Part shown: piece after piece, positions 23,201 to 36,000 of the stretch
How positions within the stretch are numbered: position 1 is the stretch's first letter
Layout: each line of letters opens with the position of its first letter
NCBI RefSeq assembly: GCF_009730915.1
Contig: NC_052475.1
Coordinates: 32,487,016 to 32,551,015, forward strand
Reading direction: 5' to 3'
Length of the DNA stretch: 64,000 nt
Origin: Dioscorea cayenensis subsp. rotundata
Taxonomy: Eukaryota > Streptophyta > Magnoliopsida > Dioscoreales > Dioscoreaceae
Made by a program: the position numbers and the translations under genes
Notes under the pieces: generated by a model
What the model saw: the letters and a program-made list of their open reading frames with translations, nothing else
Database searches by the model: none
What the model was told of the DNA's origin: nothing

Positions 23201-26200
23201 TTAATTAGAAACAATGTTACACTTTCATAATTTACCTTTGATTTGGTAATATGTTCCATGTTGTAGGTTGTGAAATGGTTCTTAGGTTATTGGTTTTACA
23301 TGCTTGTCAATTTGTTCACCTTGATTTATGTTCGAATCACATATACTCTAGATAAATATCAAGTAGACAAGCTCCTCTATCACTTCCACTGGATCAGGAT
23401 AGGTGCTCAAATCAGACCTGTCACTAAGATCAATAAAGGCATACCAAGCCTGTCCTCTGTTTGTGATCATGAAGTGGATGTGGGCAAATATTAATACTCT
23501 ATGGAAGTTTACTTTCTTTGTGAATCAGCATAATGTCTAAAAGCTTACCCATCCTTCTGGTTGTTGTTCTTGTAGTGTGTGCGTGTGCGCACGCCATTTA
23601 ATCTGTTGATGATGACATTTCTTCTTTCCTGGTGTTGTGTCCTCATTTTACAGCCCTGCATGTTGGTCAATATCTGGATTTCAATCTAGCAAAATCTATT
23701 TGCAGTCGGAGTTACCACAATGTCGGTTGTACCCGGAACCTGAAAACTACAATCAAAGGAGAGAGTGGGGTCGTTTCTTACAATTCCTTTGGAAGAACAA
23801 TGTGGTAGATCTGTTTTCTGAACTTAACTTCATTTAAATTTTAAAGTTTTAACATTCTCTAATTTTTGGATGTTCACTTCCTTTTCAAGGTTGCGATTGT
23901 AAAATTTGATATATGTGAGTTTTACATACTGGCCTCAAATGAATCTCCTCAATTCACACATGCTGTTGTTCCATACTACATGCGGAAGGGGCATATTAAA
24001 TCTCATGGACTGGTGAGAAACTCAGGTGAGTGGCATGAGCTTTTTAGGGTGCATATTTATTATGTCATTAGTCTGACAACAATATTGAATGAGGTTGTTC
24101 TTGCTTTTGTAGCACAAAGTGCTTAATTTTAAATCATGGGTGAGTTGAGGTTGGGCCTTCTGCTACTGAATGCAATTTTCATTAGTGCATTCATTCTCTT
24201 AACTTTGCTATAGATCTCATAATATACCTTCTGAATGTTTTTGTTTTTTAAAGTCTTTTAAAATATATTCCAAAACTGTTGATTTTCTTGAGAGAGAAAA
24301 GTTTGTTAGTGATGATACCGATATTAAAATGTGCAGTATTTGCTCTTTTTCCAAAAAGGGAAGGAAAAAGTAGAGGAAAGCATGGCTATATGCTTTTTCT
24401 TCAGTGAGTTTTTTCAGACATTGTAAGTGTGGGCAGATGTCAGTAGGCCATCTATATGGCTGCCTGTTAAATTGTAGCTCATTTAAATACCTGAGGATTT
24501 CCCAGCCTTGACATTTGGTTACCCTGAAATGAATGAGCAGGCAACTTGGTTGTTTGGGTTCTGGTTTACCAATATTGGGTCACTGCATCATTTCTCTGTT
24601 CTGTGTGTGGAGGTAGTCTTAATGATTTAAGAGTTGATAGTGTTAGAGTTCTTGGGATATGATATGAGTTATTGCACGCTTTTGGTTTCAAATGGATAAT
24701 TTCTGTTGTTCTGATTAAAAATTGTTAGAAAAAGGGAAATGTTTTGTCTTTGCCAAAAAAAGTAGTTAACTTATTTACATAATATCTGAACTGCCTTCTG
24801 TTTCCTTCACAATACTTTTTATATTGTGAAGCAGGTCATCCATTTTTGCTTTGTAAGTTATACATGCCTCAACTGTGGTAATGTGGTTATCCTGAGTTTG
24901 TCATATTGTGTACATGCCTCAACTGTGGTAGTGCGGTTATCCTGAGTTTGTCATATTGTGTATTTTACATGCCCTTATTGCACAGCGAATTTGATTAATT
25001 ACCGTGGACATCCTGCAGTCACATTAATTTATTTATAGCTTTCATAGGATTTTTTATTTGACTTTTTACTTGTAGGAATTTGTCAACGTGAGCTTAAGAG
25101 TAGCATTCATTCAGAAAATCAACAAAAATTCTGTTCACAGTTCGGAGAAGGCATTGATCATTCCCAAGGTAGACGAAGTAGGGCTGCAGATAGGTTGCCT
25201 CCTGTTGTCTCAGATAAGAAGGTAAATAGTTCCCATGAGTTGAAGGTTCCCTTGCCTACTAGAGATTCTAGCAGAAGCTTCACGGAAGCTCTATCAGTGC
25301 CCATTAAACCAGTGAAGAGTGTCCACAAGAATTTTGTTAGAACAGATCCTAGTTATTTGAGAACTTTAAGCCAGACTCATGCTGGGTGGATATTTGGTGC
25401 AATGGCTGAGCTTGTTGATAATTCAAAAGATGCCGGTGCAAAGAGGTACATATAAAGAGAATTTTATATTCATGCATATTGACACATCCTAGCTAAACAA
25501 TGGTCTCAGAGACAGATTATGCTGTTACCATTATTACTTTACGACGTGGCCATGGCCAGTGTTCATTTCAATATTCAGAAAGTTTTCTCCTTAACAAGCC
25601 ATGTGACCTGTTTTATGCTTTAGAGATTCAAGATGGAGCAACCTGAAGTACATTTTAACTAGTTATGTTGAAGTTAAATTTTCAGCCTGAACTTTTGGAA
25701 GAAAATATCTGTCGTTCTTTATATTTCATGTTTTCTCAGTCGTGGGTCTTTCTTTCCTCTTGGCTGGTTACTTTTATTCCTCTCGGAGTTCTATTTTTTC
25801 TTCTTCTTTTTATTTTCTCTGCAGTCACTATCTTGTTTTAAGAATAACTTATAATTAAGTTTTAATTTCTTTGACCGAAGAATTAATTGTTGTTGTAATG
25901 ATTGGTGCTATTATACTGCTTTGTAAAGATTTTCATTTAATGGGGGTGTTGCTTTTTCAGGTTAGACATATCTATCACAAACCTTTATTCTAAGAAAGAT
26001 GAAAAGAGAATTCCTGTGTTGTCAGTTATTGATGATGGACATGGTATGCATCATACTGACATTGTGAGAATGGTATCATTTGGTCACAAACTTCCAAATG
26101 AAGGAAAGCAAGATCACATTGGTAGATTTGGTATCGGATTTAAGGTTTGTGAATTCTCTTCTGAATATCTAACTGGTACAAAATTGGTCTGGCTCTACCC

Positions 26201-29200
26201 AGGTCCAGTTTGCATTTATCAGCATTGGTAGAATTTTTTGAAGCTCTACAATAAGCCAGAGATATCTTTAAGTTGTTTTAAACTAGTATTCACAATCAGT
26301 CAAAAGACCTCAAAAAATCTCATTTGCCCTTCAGTGAATAAAATCAAAACTGGCATTGCTGGAGTTAGAATTTTTTTTTTTTTTTCTTTTATTTATATTG
26401 GTTGTCATTTTTTTAAATGAGTTAACTACAGTTAGCATTGACTTTGGGTGTGTGTGTGTGTGTGTCTGTTTTGGGTTTTGCAGACAGGAGCTATGAAACT
26501 TGGAAGAGATGTGCTTGTTCTTACCCAAACTTCCACCTCAAGATCTGTTGCCTTCTTATCTGAGTCATTCAATAAAGACAAAGAAGTATGCCATCTTAAA
26601 TTGTGTTTTCTTATGTTGCTTGTCTTTTTATCTTAGTTTTTTTTAGCTTGCATACCTGCAAAAATAGTCAATTTCTTGCGTACCCCTATAAAAATGATAT
26701 TTGCTTATATATATGCTCAACAAATCATTTTTATATGTTTATGTACCCTTCTGAACAAATGACAACCAAAAGATTTTATTAAAAAAAATTTATTATAAAA
26801 CTAAACTATCATTTACCCTCTTCAGTCTTCACTTCATCATCTTGGAAACGGCAAAAAGAGAAAGAATCAAGGTTTGATCTATGTTTTCATAGAATTTATA
26901 TATTTGTTTTTAACCATAAGGTTATATAAGCCAATGAAAATATTTTATACTATTATATAAGCAAATATGATTTTTATGAGGGTATACTAGCAATTACCCA
27001 CTTTTATAGGGGTATGCAAGCAATTTTCTCTTTTATGTATTTGTAATTTGAAATTCATATTTGTTTGGCTGCAGAACCTTGAAATTCCTCTCATTACATA
27101 CTGCAAGAAGGGGCATTATATGGAAGTGGATCTAAATATCCAGTCAGATGCAACTGCAGAGTATAATTTGAATGCTATTAAGGAGTTTTCTCCTTTTAAC
27201 GAGTATTTTATTGGAGAAAAATTAGGATCCTTCGGTGAGTTTGGTACTGGAACACAAATTTACATCTGGAACTTAGACAGGTGGGGTTCAGAGTCATCAG
27301 ACTATACTCTGGAATGGGATGATGCAGAAACCAATAAAAGTTCTCAAGGATTCCAAAGCAACATTTGGATTCGGTCTAGAAGAGTGAGATCACGCCCTGG
27401 ACAAATAAGCCGTGAGGTTGCCTATGTTTAACTGGAAGATATTTTTTGTCAATTTTTATTTCCTGCCGTGAATGAACTTGCTCTTCAATAGCTAATGTTT
27501 TACTTAATATGGATAATTATGCTACTTTCCTTTAAGTTCCATACAAATGCATTCTCATTTTAGTACTCATAGGTGATGGATTCATTGTTTGAACATTATT
27601 TTCATATGGGTCTATTAGTTGTAAGTTCCGTAAATTGCTTGACATGAACCTTGTGAGCATCATTTGATAATTCTTATGACTATTAGGTGCCTTTGGACTA
27701 TTCGCTTCATGCTTACTTGGAGGTTATTTTCTTAGATCCGAGGATGAAGATATATATCCAAGGTTCACTGGTAATTTTTTTCCCTTCAACTTTTGGTATT
27801 AGAACCTAACCATAAAAAGCAGATTTCTTGATCTTCTCTTGATTTCTTGTATAGGTCAAAAGCCGACCTTTGGCAAAATCTTTGAATAAAACTTTTGTAG
27901 TTCAAGGTAATGTAAAGGATGTTGCTCTTCAGCTCACACTTGGCCGGAGTCAAGTGGAATGGGAAAGATTGAACTGTGGAATATTTTTATATTGGCATGG
28001 CCGACTAATTGAGGTGATCCCTACAATTTTGATTTAAATGTTAGCTAATGAAATCAATGTACTATGATTAATCCATCAAACTATTACTCTCTATTAGTGT
28101 ATTGGTTGGTATTCCCCATTTCATGCTGGTGCATTTATGCTTCACATGACGCCCATTTGAAGCTCTTCATAGACATATAATAATCAAAAGAGGTTGAATA
28201 AAATATGATTACCTGTTAGTCCCTTTCTTTTTTGTGGTAACACTTTTAGTTGTTTTTTGCATTATTGATTTTTTATAGGAAATTATTTACCTCTCACTGA
28301 TTTGATGACTCAAAGAGTAGCAAGTAGAAAACATTACACTTATTTCAGACTAGGAAATCAACCTTATATGCGCTTCCATTTGGGAAAAAATTGGTTCGAT
28401 TTTTTTTCACTGAAAGAAAATTTCCTATCAACAATTATACATCATTTTTGACCATGCTTTGAAAACTTTTCTCCTGAGGTTTGTTCAAATTTTTGTGAAG
28501 GCTTATAAGCGAGTTGGAAGCATGGTGCATAATGCAGATATTGGCCGTGGTGTTATAGGGGTTATAGATGTAACAGATTTAGTGGTATGCTGTTTTTTTA
28601 TCTCAAATGAATTTTCTTTATGAATGCAATATGTGCTGAAGTATTTTAATAATCTGATTATGCAGGATGAGAACCGTGATCAAGTCTGGGTGCTCAACAA
28701 CAAGCAAGGATTTCAAGACTGTGAAGCATATGCTGAATTGGAGGATTGGTTGGGCGTAAATGCAACCAAATATTGGGATGACAACTTTGATAGAATCGAT
28801 TTGGTATTTCTTAATTTCTTAAAGTCAGAGATATTTACCATATATCTATTTATATTTTTCATCTTTAAGACCAGAATTCTTTAAGACCAGAATTCTTGAA
28901 CATTAGTGTGGTTAACAGTCTTACATATACCAAAATTTTTTGAACTGCGTAATCATTGTTTACTCTATTTTGATTCATGTTAATTATGTGATTTCCTTGT
29001 TTACCTTTTTATGGAAGGTTGCTGATGTTTTTTCTTTCCTTCTGCTTCTCTTAACCAATCGTCTTGATGGTTGGTACAGAAAAAGGGTGGTGGTAAATAT
29101 GAGCCTGACCATGAATGGGTACAGTGTGACAAATGTCGCAAATGGAGGATACTGCCATGTGGGTTTGATGCTACAAGTTTGCCTCCAGAATGGTTTGTGC

Positions 29201-30522
29201 TTGTTTATCCTGATTTGCACTATATATATATATGCAAAACACTTTCATTTTGCTAACGGTTTTATGAAATTATATTTTTTTGATTATTTTTTCTTTTCTA
29301 GTGTATCTCCTGTAGTAAATGATCTAAGCATTGATTTTACTTTGTCTCCTATAGATATAAATAATCACAATTGTTGTTACACAACCCACTAGTTATATAA
29401 AACAGGTGGTTAAACAGTTTTATGCCATTTATTGCTCTGCTTTGTGCTAAAATTTTTTAATGTTTAGGACTTGTCCGAACATTTTAGGTTATTCACTTGT
29501 GATCCCTGAGATGGGCAAAATGACATCAGAGTAAAATGTACACATATCACTAGTGCCTTCTATTTGATCTATTGAAATAAATAAATGAATAAATAAACTC
29601 ACTTGTCAAGCTAATAAGTTGGAGGATTTTCCTGAAAGAAATGTATTGTAAAGTAGAATGGTCTGATCTCTATTGTGGTGTAGGTGGTTTTTCATTTATT
29701 GTTTTGGTTTATTGGCATCAATTGTTCATTGTTTTCTGTTATTCCTCCCTACTATGTTTCTGTTTTAGTTCGTACATTGAACAAATGGCTCACTCGGATA
29801 ATTTGAGTTCCCAACAGAATCAAGAAGCTCTGATAATTAATGATTTAATATTTGTCTAAACATTTGGTTGTTGGCCTTTGTTGTAATTTATCTGTGGTTA
29901 TGAAAAATCAATTTTTTTAAACTCTCTGTGAGTCATTCGCCTCAGGTTTTGCTGCATGCCACCATTTAAAGGACTATGTGATGCTCCTGAGGAGCATATG
30001 GACCGTGGAGTTATCGCAGTATCTTTAAAAAGATCTGGTTATGGCACTGAAACATTAACAGCTGAGTGCAATAAATCAAAACCTAAGGTGAGGTTTATAT
30101 ATGAAAACTGAAATTAAATGTACTGCATTGCATGGTGAGAGGGCATAACATGTTAATGTTGTCCTGCAGAAGTCCAAGAGCACTCCAGTTGTGAGTCATG
30201 AAATATCAAAGAGGACTGAAGGTGATGTAAAGAGGAAGCCCAGGAATTATCACAGAGGTAGAAAAATTGTCCAAGTGTAGTCAAGTCAACATCGAATATT
30301 TGATTTTTTTTTTATTTTTATTTTTATTTTTTATGGCTAATTTGATTTTAGACAATATTTAATTGGTTTTGTAGTGTTTATTGAACTTTAAATATTGATC
30401 GGATGAGTTGGTGTGCTATAGGTGATAGCGGGGAGGATTCAACTGAAACTGAGGATGAAACTTATCGGCCTGTCTTGAAACGGATAAGAAGAGGGCCGCC
30501 GAGGAGTTGTAAACCGTCGTGA
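20216..30522 (+). CDS. MORC-type GHKL ATPase with CW zinc finger
   Basis: Sixteen exons: 20216-20255, 20316-20421, 23654-23804, 23890-24025, 25076-25445, 25961-26144, 26484-26585, 27075-27416, 27687-27770, 27855-28013, 28501-28584, 28666-28803, 29080-29192, 29946-30087, 30170-30257 and 30422-30522. They join in frame into about 779 residues. Seen: an N-terminal 140-residue region (WGRFLQFLWKNNV-VAIVKF, then FYILASNE) that resembles a small SPOC-like fold, uncertain; a GHKL ATPase with AELVDNSKDAGA (about 255), VIDDGHGM (about 292) and GRFGIGFK; the MORC S5 region through QVEWERLNCGIFLYWHGRLI; a CW zinc finger (about 645-690) WVQCDKCRKWRILP, PEW-FC, GLC with all four Cys and three Trp; then a basic, acidic-patched tail ending KRIRRGPPRSCKPS. 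Known: MORC ATPases compact chromatin and silence transposons; CW domains read H3K4 methylation. Intron 2 is 3.2 kb and repeat-rich. Confidence 0.9.
21543..21960. repeat. Diverged ~198-bp tandem repeat in MORC intron 2
   Basis: GCATTCCAT...CCTGTTCCC recurs at 21543 and 21742, and GGGGCATGTTTA at 21671 and 21868, a period of 197-199 bases over about two copies. A weaker relative of the same unit may start near 20850. Confidence 0.6.
22698..22730. repeat. Perfect 14-bp inverted repeat in MORC intron 2
   Basis: TTAGTGGTGTATGT, a 5-base spacer, then ACATACACCACTAA: a perfect hairpin with 14-bp arms. Confidence 0.8.
22858..23387. repeat. Two-copy 265-bp tandem duplication in MORC intron 2
   Basis: The unit starting ACTTGAACTTTAAAAGGGCT at 22858 recurs at 23123 and both copies run to CTCCTCTATYACTTCCACT. 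They differ at only about a dozen positions over 265 bases. The second copy ends 270 bases before exon 3. Confidence 0.88.
24861..24960. repeat. Two-copy 50-bp tandem repeat in MORC intron 4
   Basis: The unit beginning TACATGCCTCAACTGTGGTA occurs at 24861-24910 and 24911-24960 with two differences. Confidence 0.9.
26645..27021. mobile_element. Palindromic MITE in MORC intron 7
   Basis: The ends form a long imperfect inverted repeat of about 65 bases: left AGCTTGCATACC...GCGTACCCCTATAAAAATGATATTTGCTTATATA; right, read on the other strand, GCTTGCATACCCCTATAAAA...CATAAAAATCATATTTGCTTATATA. The middle is AT-rich and has no ORF. The target duplication is unclear. It fills most of the 489-bp intron. 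Confidence 0.72.
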
Positions 30523-31795
30523 TGACTCACTGTAACATGTCAACGTCTTGCATCACTAGTCATGACAACCGCCATTGGTCTCTATGGTGGTAAGAATTGA
30601 AGTCATGGATGCACATTAACACGTTTTCAGTTGATTAATTTTCTCAATTTGCAAAACCTTCTTAGCAAATTGTGTTCAATCAATTAATAAAGAGTCATGT
30701 ATCATTTCAATTGGCTTTCTTTTTGTTAACAAAAAGTAGTTGCTTGGTTGCATGAACGGGTGTATCCAGGCAAGGCTTTGGCAAAGAAAAGCTTAGCAAG
30801 TGCTTCTTCTCACAACTCGGGTGACGGAGCATTGCCTGTAGTCCTTGTCCCTTGAGTCAGTCCTCTGGGACACTAATTCTGTGAATATGAACAACTACGT
30901 AACCCGTTTTAAAAGAAACCGTCTCCTATGTAGGAGGATGTTTTGAAGATATTAATTTGAGATCCATAATAAGAGGTGTTCCACAAAAAAAACATGGTAA
31001 TTTTATTACTCCCTTCGTTTCTTTTTATTTGTCATAAATCTATGTCTTTTTTTATCTGTAATTATAAGTATTTTTTTTTAAAATTACTTTAATACTCTAT
31101 TCAATTATATTTTTGAAATTTAATAAATTTAATACGAAAGAGAAATGTGAAGATATAAATTAAGAGTATTTTAAAAACATAATTAATTTTTTATTAAATT
31201 ATATGAAATAACAAAAAAAATTTGTATGTGATTCACGACAGAGAAAAAAAGAACAAATGGAATAAATGTGATTGTTTATTATGATTAGTAAAATTGGTTT
31301 TGAAATGTAGGTAATTAGATTTTAAATAAGAAACAAGCAAACTAGAAAGATTTATGTTTTTATCATAAGTTTGCTAAAAGATTAGCCTTATGTTTTCCAA
31401 CACTTGAAAAAAAAAAAAAAAAACAGAAAGTAAATTGTCTCACATCTCGGGACAATTACTTAAATCAGCAAACCTTGTGAAACATAACTTTAAAAATCAT
31501 CCATTGTATCAGCAGCCCCTAAATTGTGGTTAACCTCGAACATCAACAGTTATGTTTAAATTGAAAAAAAGAAAAAAGAGGGGGAAAACAAAAGGTGCTT
31601 TATCCATCTCATTCTAATGATCGATAGAGCATCCTCTTGTTTTTCTATATTACAACAGAGCTGCGATTTAACAAATAACTACTCCGCCCCACCTGCTCCA
31701 CAAATGCATTTTTGGGGTAAAAATTATGGTGTACTACATTATCTATCCACTACCCAGATTTTGGGCTTGAATTGGGGCCACAAAAATGATGCTTG
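30523..31795. other. Convergent MORC-RRN3 intergenic region
   Basis: Holds both 3' UTRs and a Stowaway-like MITE. No gene is supported. Confidence 0.5.
31009..31262. mobile_element. Decayed Stowaway-like (Tc1/mariner) MITE
   Basis: Begins TA|CTCCCTTCGTTTCTTTTTAT and ends, read on the other strand, TA|TTCCATTTGTTCTTTTTTTC. CTCCCTCCGT with a TA target duplication is the Stowaway signature. The interior is AT-rich and non-coding. About 254 bp; the ends have diverged. Confidence 0.68.
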
Positions 31796-32999
31796 TTATG
31801 GTGGACTCACAGAAGGTCTAATTCTTGCGGGCATCCGAGCTGGGAATTGTTGCTTTCCCATCAAATGAGGATTGAAGTAATGTTTGGGGGTTATTGACAT
31901 CTTGTTCATTGATAACTCAAGATCATTGTCATTATCGTTGTCGTCGTCATCATCTTCATCACTGTCAGTTTCTATTTTATGGTTCTCGCTGAAGCACCCG
32001 ATCTCTGCAAAATCTGGCACATCAAGGTCCTCATAATCTTCTTCATCTTCCGAGTTGCAATTGCTATATGTTGTCTTAACTGAGGACCAGAACTTGAAGT
32101 TGGGCCTTATGAAGCTTCAGGTCAAGGCAATAATAGAGGAATTATATTTCACGAATATTGTAGCACAAAAATTTATCACAAAGACAGTAAAGAAAGGTCA
32201 AATCACTAGATTTTATGTGTCAGCTACTAGTCCAATAAGAATCCACTATGTCTTAAGGTTTGCACAGGCATATTGTTAACCAAAAACATCAAGAAAGAAA
32301 GTGGGCATCTTACAAAATTGTAACTCTTTCCTTTTCTAAGTTTTAATTAAATACCATTATGGTTTTTTTTTTTTTGGCACATTTTATAAATTGAGGAAGA
32401 ATAATTGGAGAACTACCATTCTAGGAAGATCAAATACAGACATTGGTGAAACCTAAGCTTCTTAAGAGCAAGAAGAACAAAAAAAAAAGAAATTCTTATA
32501 TGTTATCAAACTAAAACATCCAGGGAATACCTGTCGGATTCTTTCAGTAAATACGGATCAAAGGGGAAGAACATATCCAATCTCTCCACTCCACCAAATG
32601 CTTTTGAGAAATCCGACTCAAGTAAACTTTCAGAAAATAGGGAAACTGATTTCTTGCACAAATTAGCCGCCTTCGCTTGCCTCAGGAATTCATGGACAAT
32701 AGAAGGCAAACAAACCTGTTCTTGAGCAAAGGAATTAAAATTAAGAGCATATTTCGGTCATTTATTTTGAGAGTATTACCATGTGGAAGATAATAAAAGC
32801 AAAATTAAAACAATGATGGAAGCGACAAAGAAATGACATTTTTTTAGTTCCAAGTGTGGAAGAGCAAAAAGCCAGTAAGATTACTTCAACTGCAATTAGA
32901 AGAGGCACCTGGCAAGATTATATGAGCTCCAGTGCATAGCCTTGTATCAACTTATTTTCATATATGGACATGTCAATAACAGATTGCTTATTCATGCTA

Positions 33000-33053
<54 letters not shown>

Positions 33054-36000
33054 CAAAACTTATTTTCATGTTGTGCTAGAATATAAAAAGTAATTGGATA
33101 TGATCAGCAATCTGTTCCTTGACAAATTTAACTTGGTCTGTGTAAAAAAAATAAATTTGTCCTTTACGGAAACAAAGGATAGAGACTCGCTCACCTTTAA
33201 AGGACTTAATGCATGATGAAGAATTGGTTGCAAGGGCATTCCTAATAGCTTTGACTTGAGCTGAGGATCATCGACAATGGATCTCATATGAAAGCAAAGG
33301 GTATACATCACAGCCTACAATGGAAATGCAACTTCACTGTTATAAAATAGATGACAATACAAAGTGCCAAATAAACAAAGCAACTTCTGATTCAAGCTTA
33401 TCCCACATTCACATAAGATATTGAGGCAGTCTCAAACCAAAAAAAAAGGCTATATAAACCATTTTAATCTCACAATTGGTTCTAAAAAAAACAAAAAAGA
33501 AAATGACATATGCACTACGCTCTTCCTGAATTGAAATTCTGTAGGCTATTAAACATTACAACTTCACAAGCTGAAACAAATAACTACAAAAGCTTCCACT
33601 AACTAGCAAACTATACCATCATAAATGTTTCACTCTAACAAATTACACCAAATAATAAAATTTACCTGCCATCCAGCATAGAAGATTCGATTAGCTTTTG
33701 GGTTGATTATTTTCTCTGGGTCATTATGACATTGGCAATACTCAAAACACCAATCCATTAAGCTGAAGAAGGAAACGGAAATGTGAATAAAAGAATAGAA
33801 TTTGGAAAAAATACTTTACCAAAAGGAATCAAAGAATATTCACTAGCCTTTCTAGTATGTCTACCGCCAGAGAAGTTGAAATGAACTTTGCCCGAGACAA
33901 GTAGCTAGCAAGATACCCAACAGCACTCATTCTGCAGAGGAGACCACAAAGAAAAGGCACAAAATGTAAGCTAAAACAAGAAGACAAAAAAATTCAAACA
34001 AGTTCCCGTCAAGATGCTGCACAAACATTGGCTACAGAATTTACAGCTCCCCAAACATAACACAAGCTCAAGCTTGTGAATTTTACATGGATTTTCATAA
34101 CAGGATTCTTAAACAGACACAGAACTAAAAACACGCAAATCACCTGCTACACCAGTGGAACATAACAAATAGTTTAAATATAGCATTGGGATGAATTTCT
34201 GCCCATCCTTTCTATTTTTTCATCAAGTTTTCCAAACAGCAGGAAGACATCATCATTTCTGACACAAAATATGCATAGCTAAATTGAATACAGCAACATG
34301 GGATGGAATGAACTATGAGGTCTGAGCAATGAAACTTTTTCCTTGAAAATTTTGCTCTAAGAACTTGAGAACAAACTTTAGCAGTGTCAATTCCTAAGCA
34401 ATGAAAAGGAGCACATTTCTTACACCAAAGTGTTCATTAGCAACACTGTATTCGAAGGATCAGCCATAGACATTCAAAAACATTAGAAAAAGTTTAACAA
34501 TTTGCCTGACACTCTACTAATAACTACCACATATTTGACATTCACGACAATGCACGAGTAAAACATTTAAAAAAGAAAGCAAACACTCATCTCCAAGACA
34601 TTCAAATTTTGATAGGAAAGAAAATACACAGTTTACCTTCAGAACTAAGATTACCTAGAAATTGGAGTTTCAGTTCTTGAAAGAAATATATCTCGAAGCA
34701 TAAAAGCAAACTCTTGGCCACATGTCTCAGGATCCAATGAACAGGCATAAAACATCACAAACTGCAATCGAAATATCAAATGATCATGGAGGTGAACTTG
34801 ATCACCAACTATAATACATCTGATCTGTAGATAAATATCTCACTAAAAAAAAATTTGAAGAACCCAGAGAGAGCTATACCTAACTAATACAAAGTAAAGC
34901 TATGAATTACCTGTGCAAACTTTGACTTGTAAGCATTCAACACACTTCTTCGAAAGGCTTCTTTAAGATTTGCAAACACCTAATGACATCAGAAATGATG
35001 CATATTTAGGAGGCACACATGCAGGAACTAACTTGCATGGATGCACAAGCTGGGGTAGAAAACCAAAGGTTTAATTACCAGATTAGTCCCTCTATTATAG
35101 TAAAAGTGCCCTTTTAGTCCTCCTATTATTTTTTGTCCTTCTGGGATCCTTCTATTTTACCATTTAGTGAAATAAAAGTCCCTCTTAGGGACCTTCTAGG
35201 GACAAATGATATAAGAGGGAAGGACTTGTATTTCACTAAATGGTAAAATAGAGGGATCCCAGAAGGACAAAAAATAATATGGGGAGTGAAAGGACACTTT
35301 CACTATAATAGAGGGACCAATCTGGTAATTAAACCAAAACCAAACTACATTAACCTGATAAAAAGAATAGTCAAAGGTTCTTTATAAATGCAACAAGCAC
35401 AGAACATCTCAATATCATCCGCGGCTCTTCCTACGTATAAGTCACGTTTCAGAAGTTGAACATAAAATTCACAGCCAGCCAAAAAAAATGTTTTTCCCTT
35501 CATATACAAATCATATTGAAAGTTCTACACCAAACACATTGAGCTCAAGCTAACCTAAAGATGATAATAAACATGGTACTCTACGGAAATCCTATGAGTT
35601 TAAATTCCACATACACACAAAACAGCTAAACTTAGAAACTTACTGCCTCTAAGCGACCATTAGATGCCCATATTGTCAGATGTTTGCACACAGCCACCAT
35701 CAAGCCATCCAGCTTATCAGCAAATGCATTACCATTAAGAACTCCGTATTCTTCCACAGACTGAGAAATCATAAAACATCTTAGTTTAATTTCAAAATAT
35801 CAAAGGAAGACCATTCAATATAAAAGAGAGTGACAAACAATATTTTACAAGCCAACTATGTGGCACATCAGAAACAAACCTTTCTGCCAATTAAACCATC
35901 TGCATTTTCCTCAACATCTTCCAGTTCCATGTCAAAAATTCCTTTGTTAGTGTCTTCTTGTAGAATGTCCTCCCAACTAATGTTTACCTGTGTCAACCAA

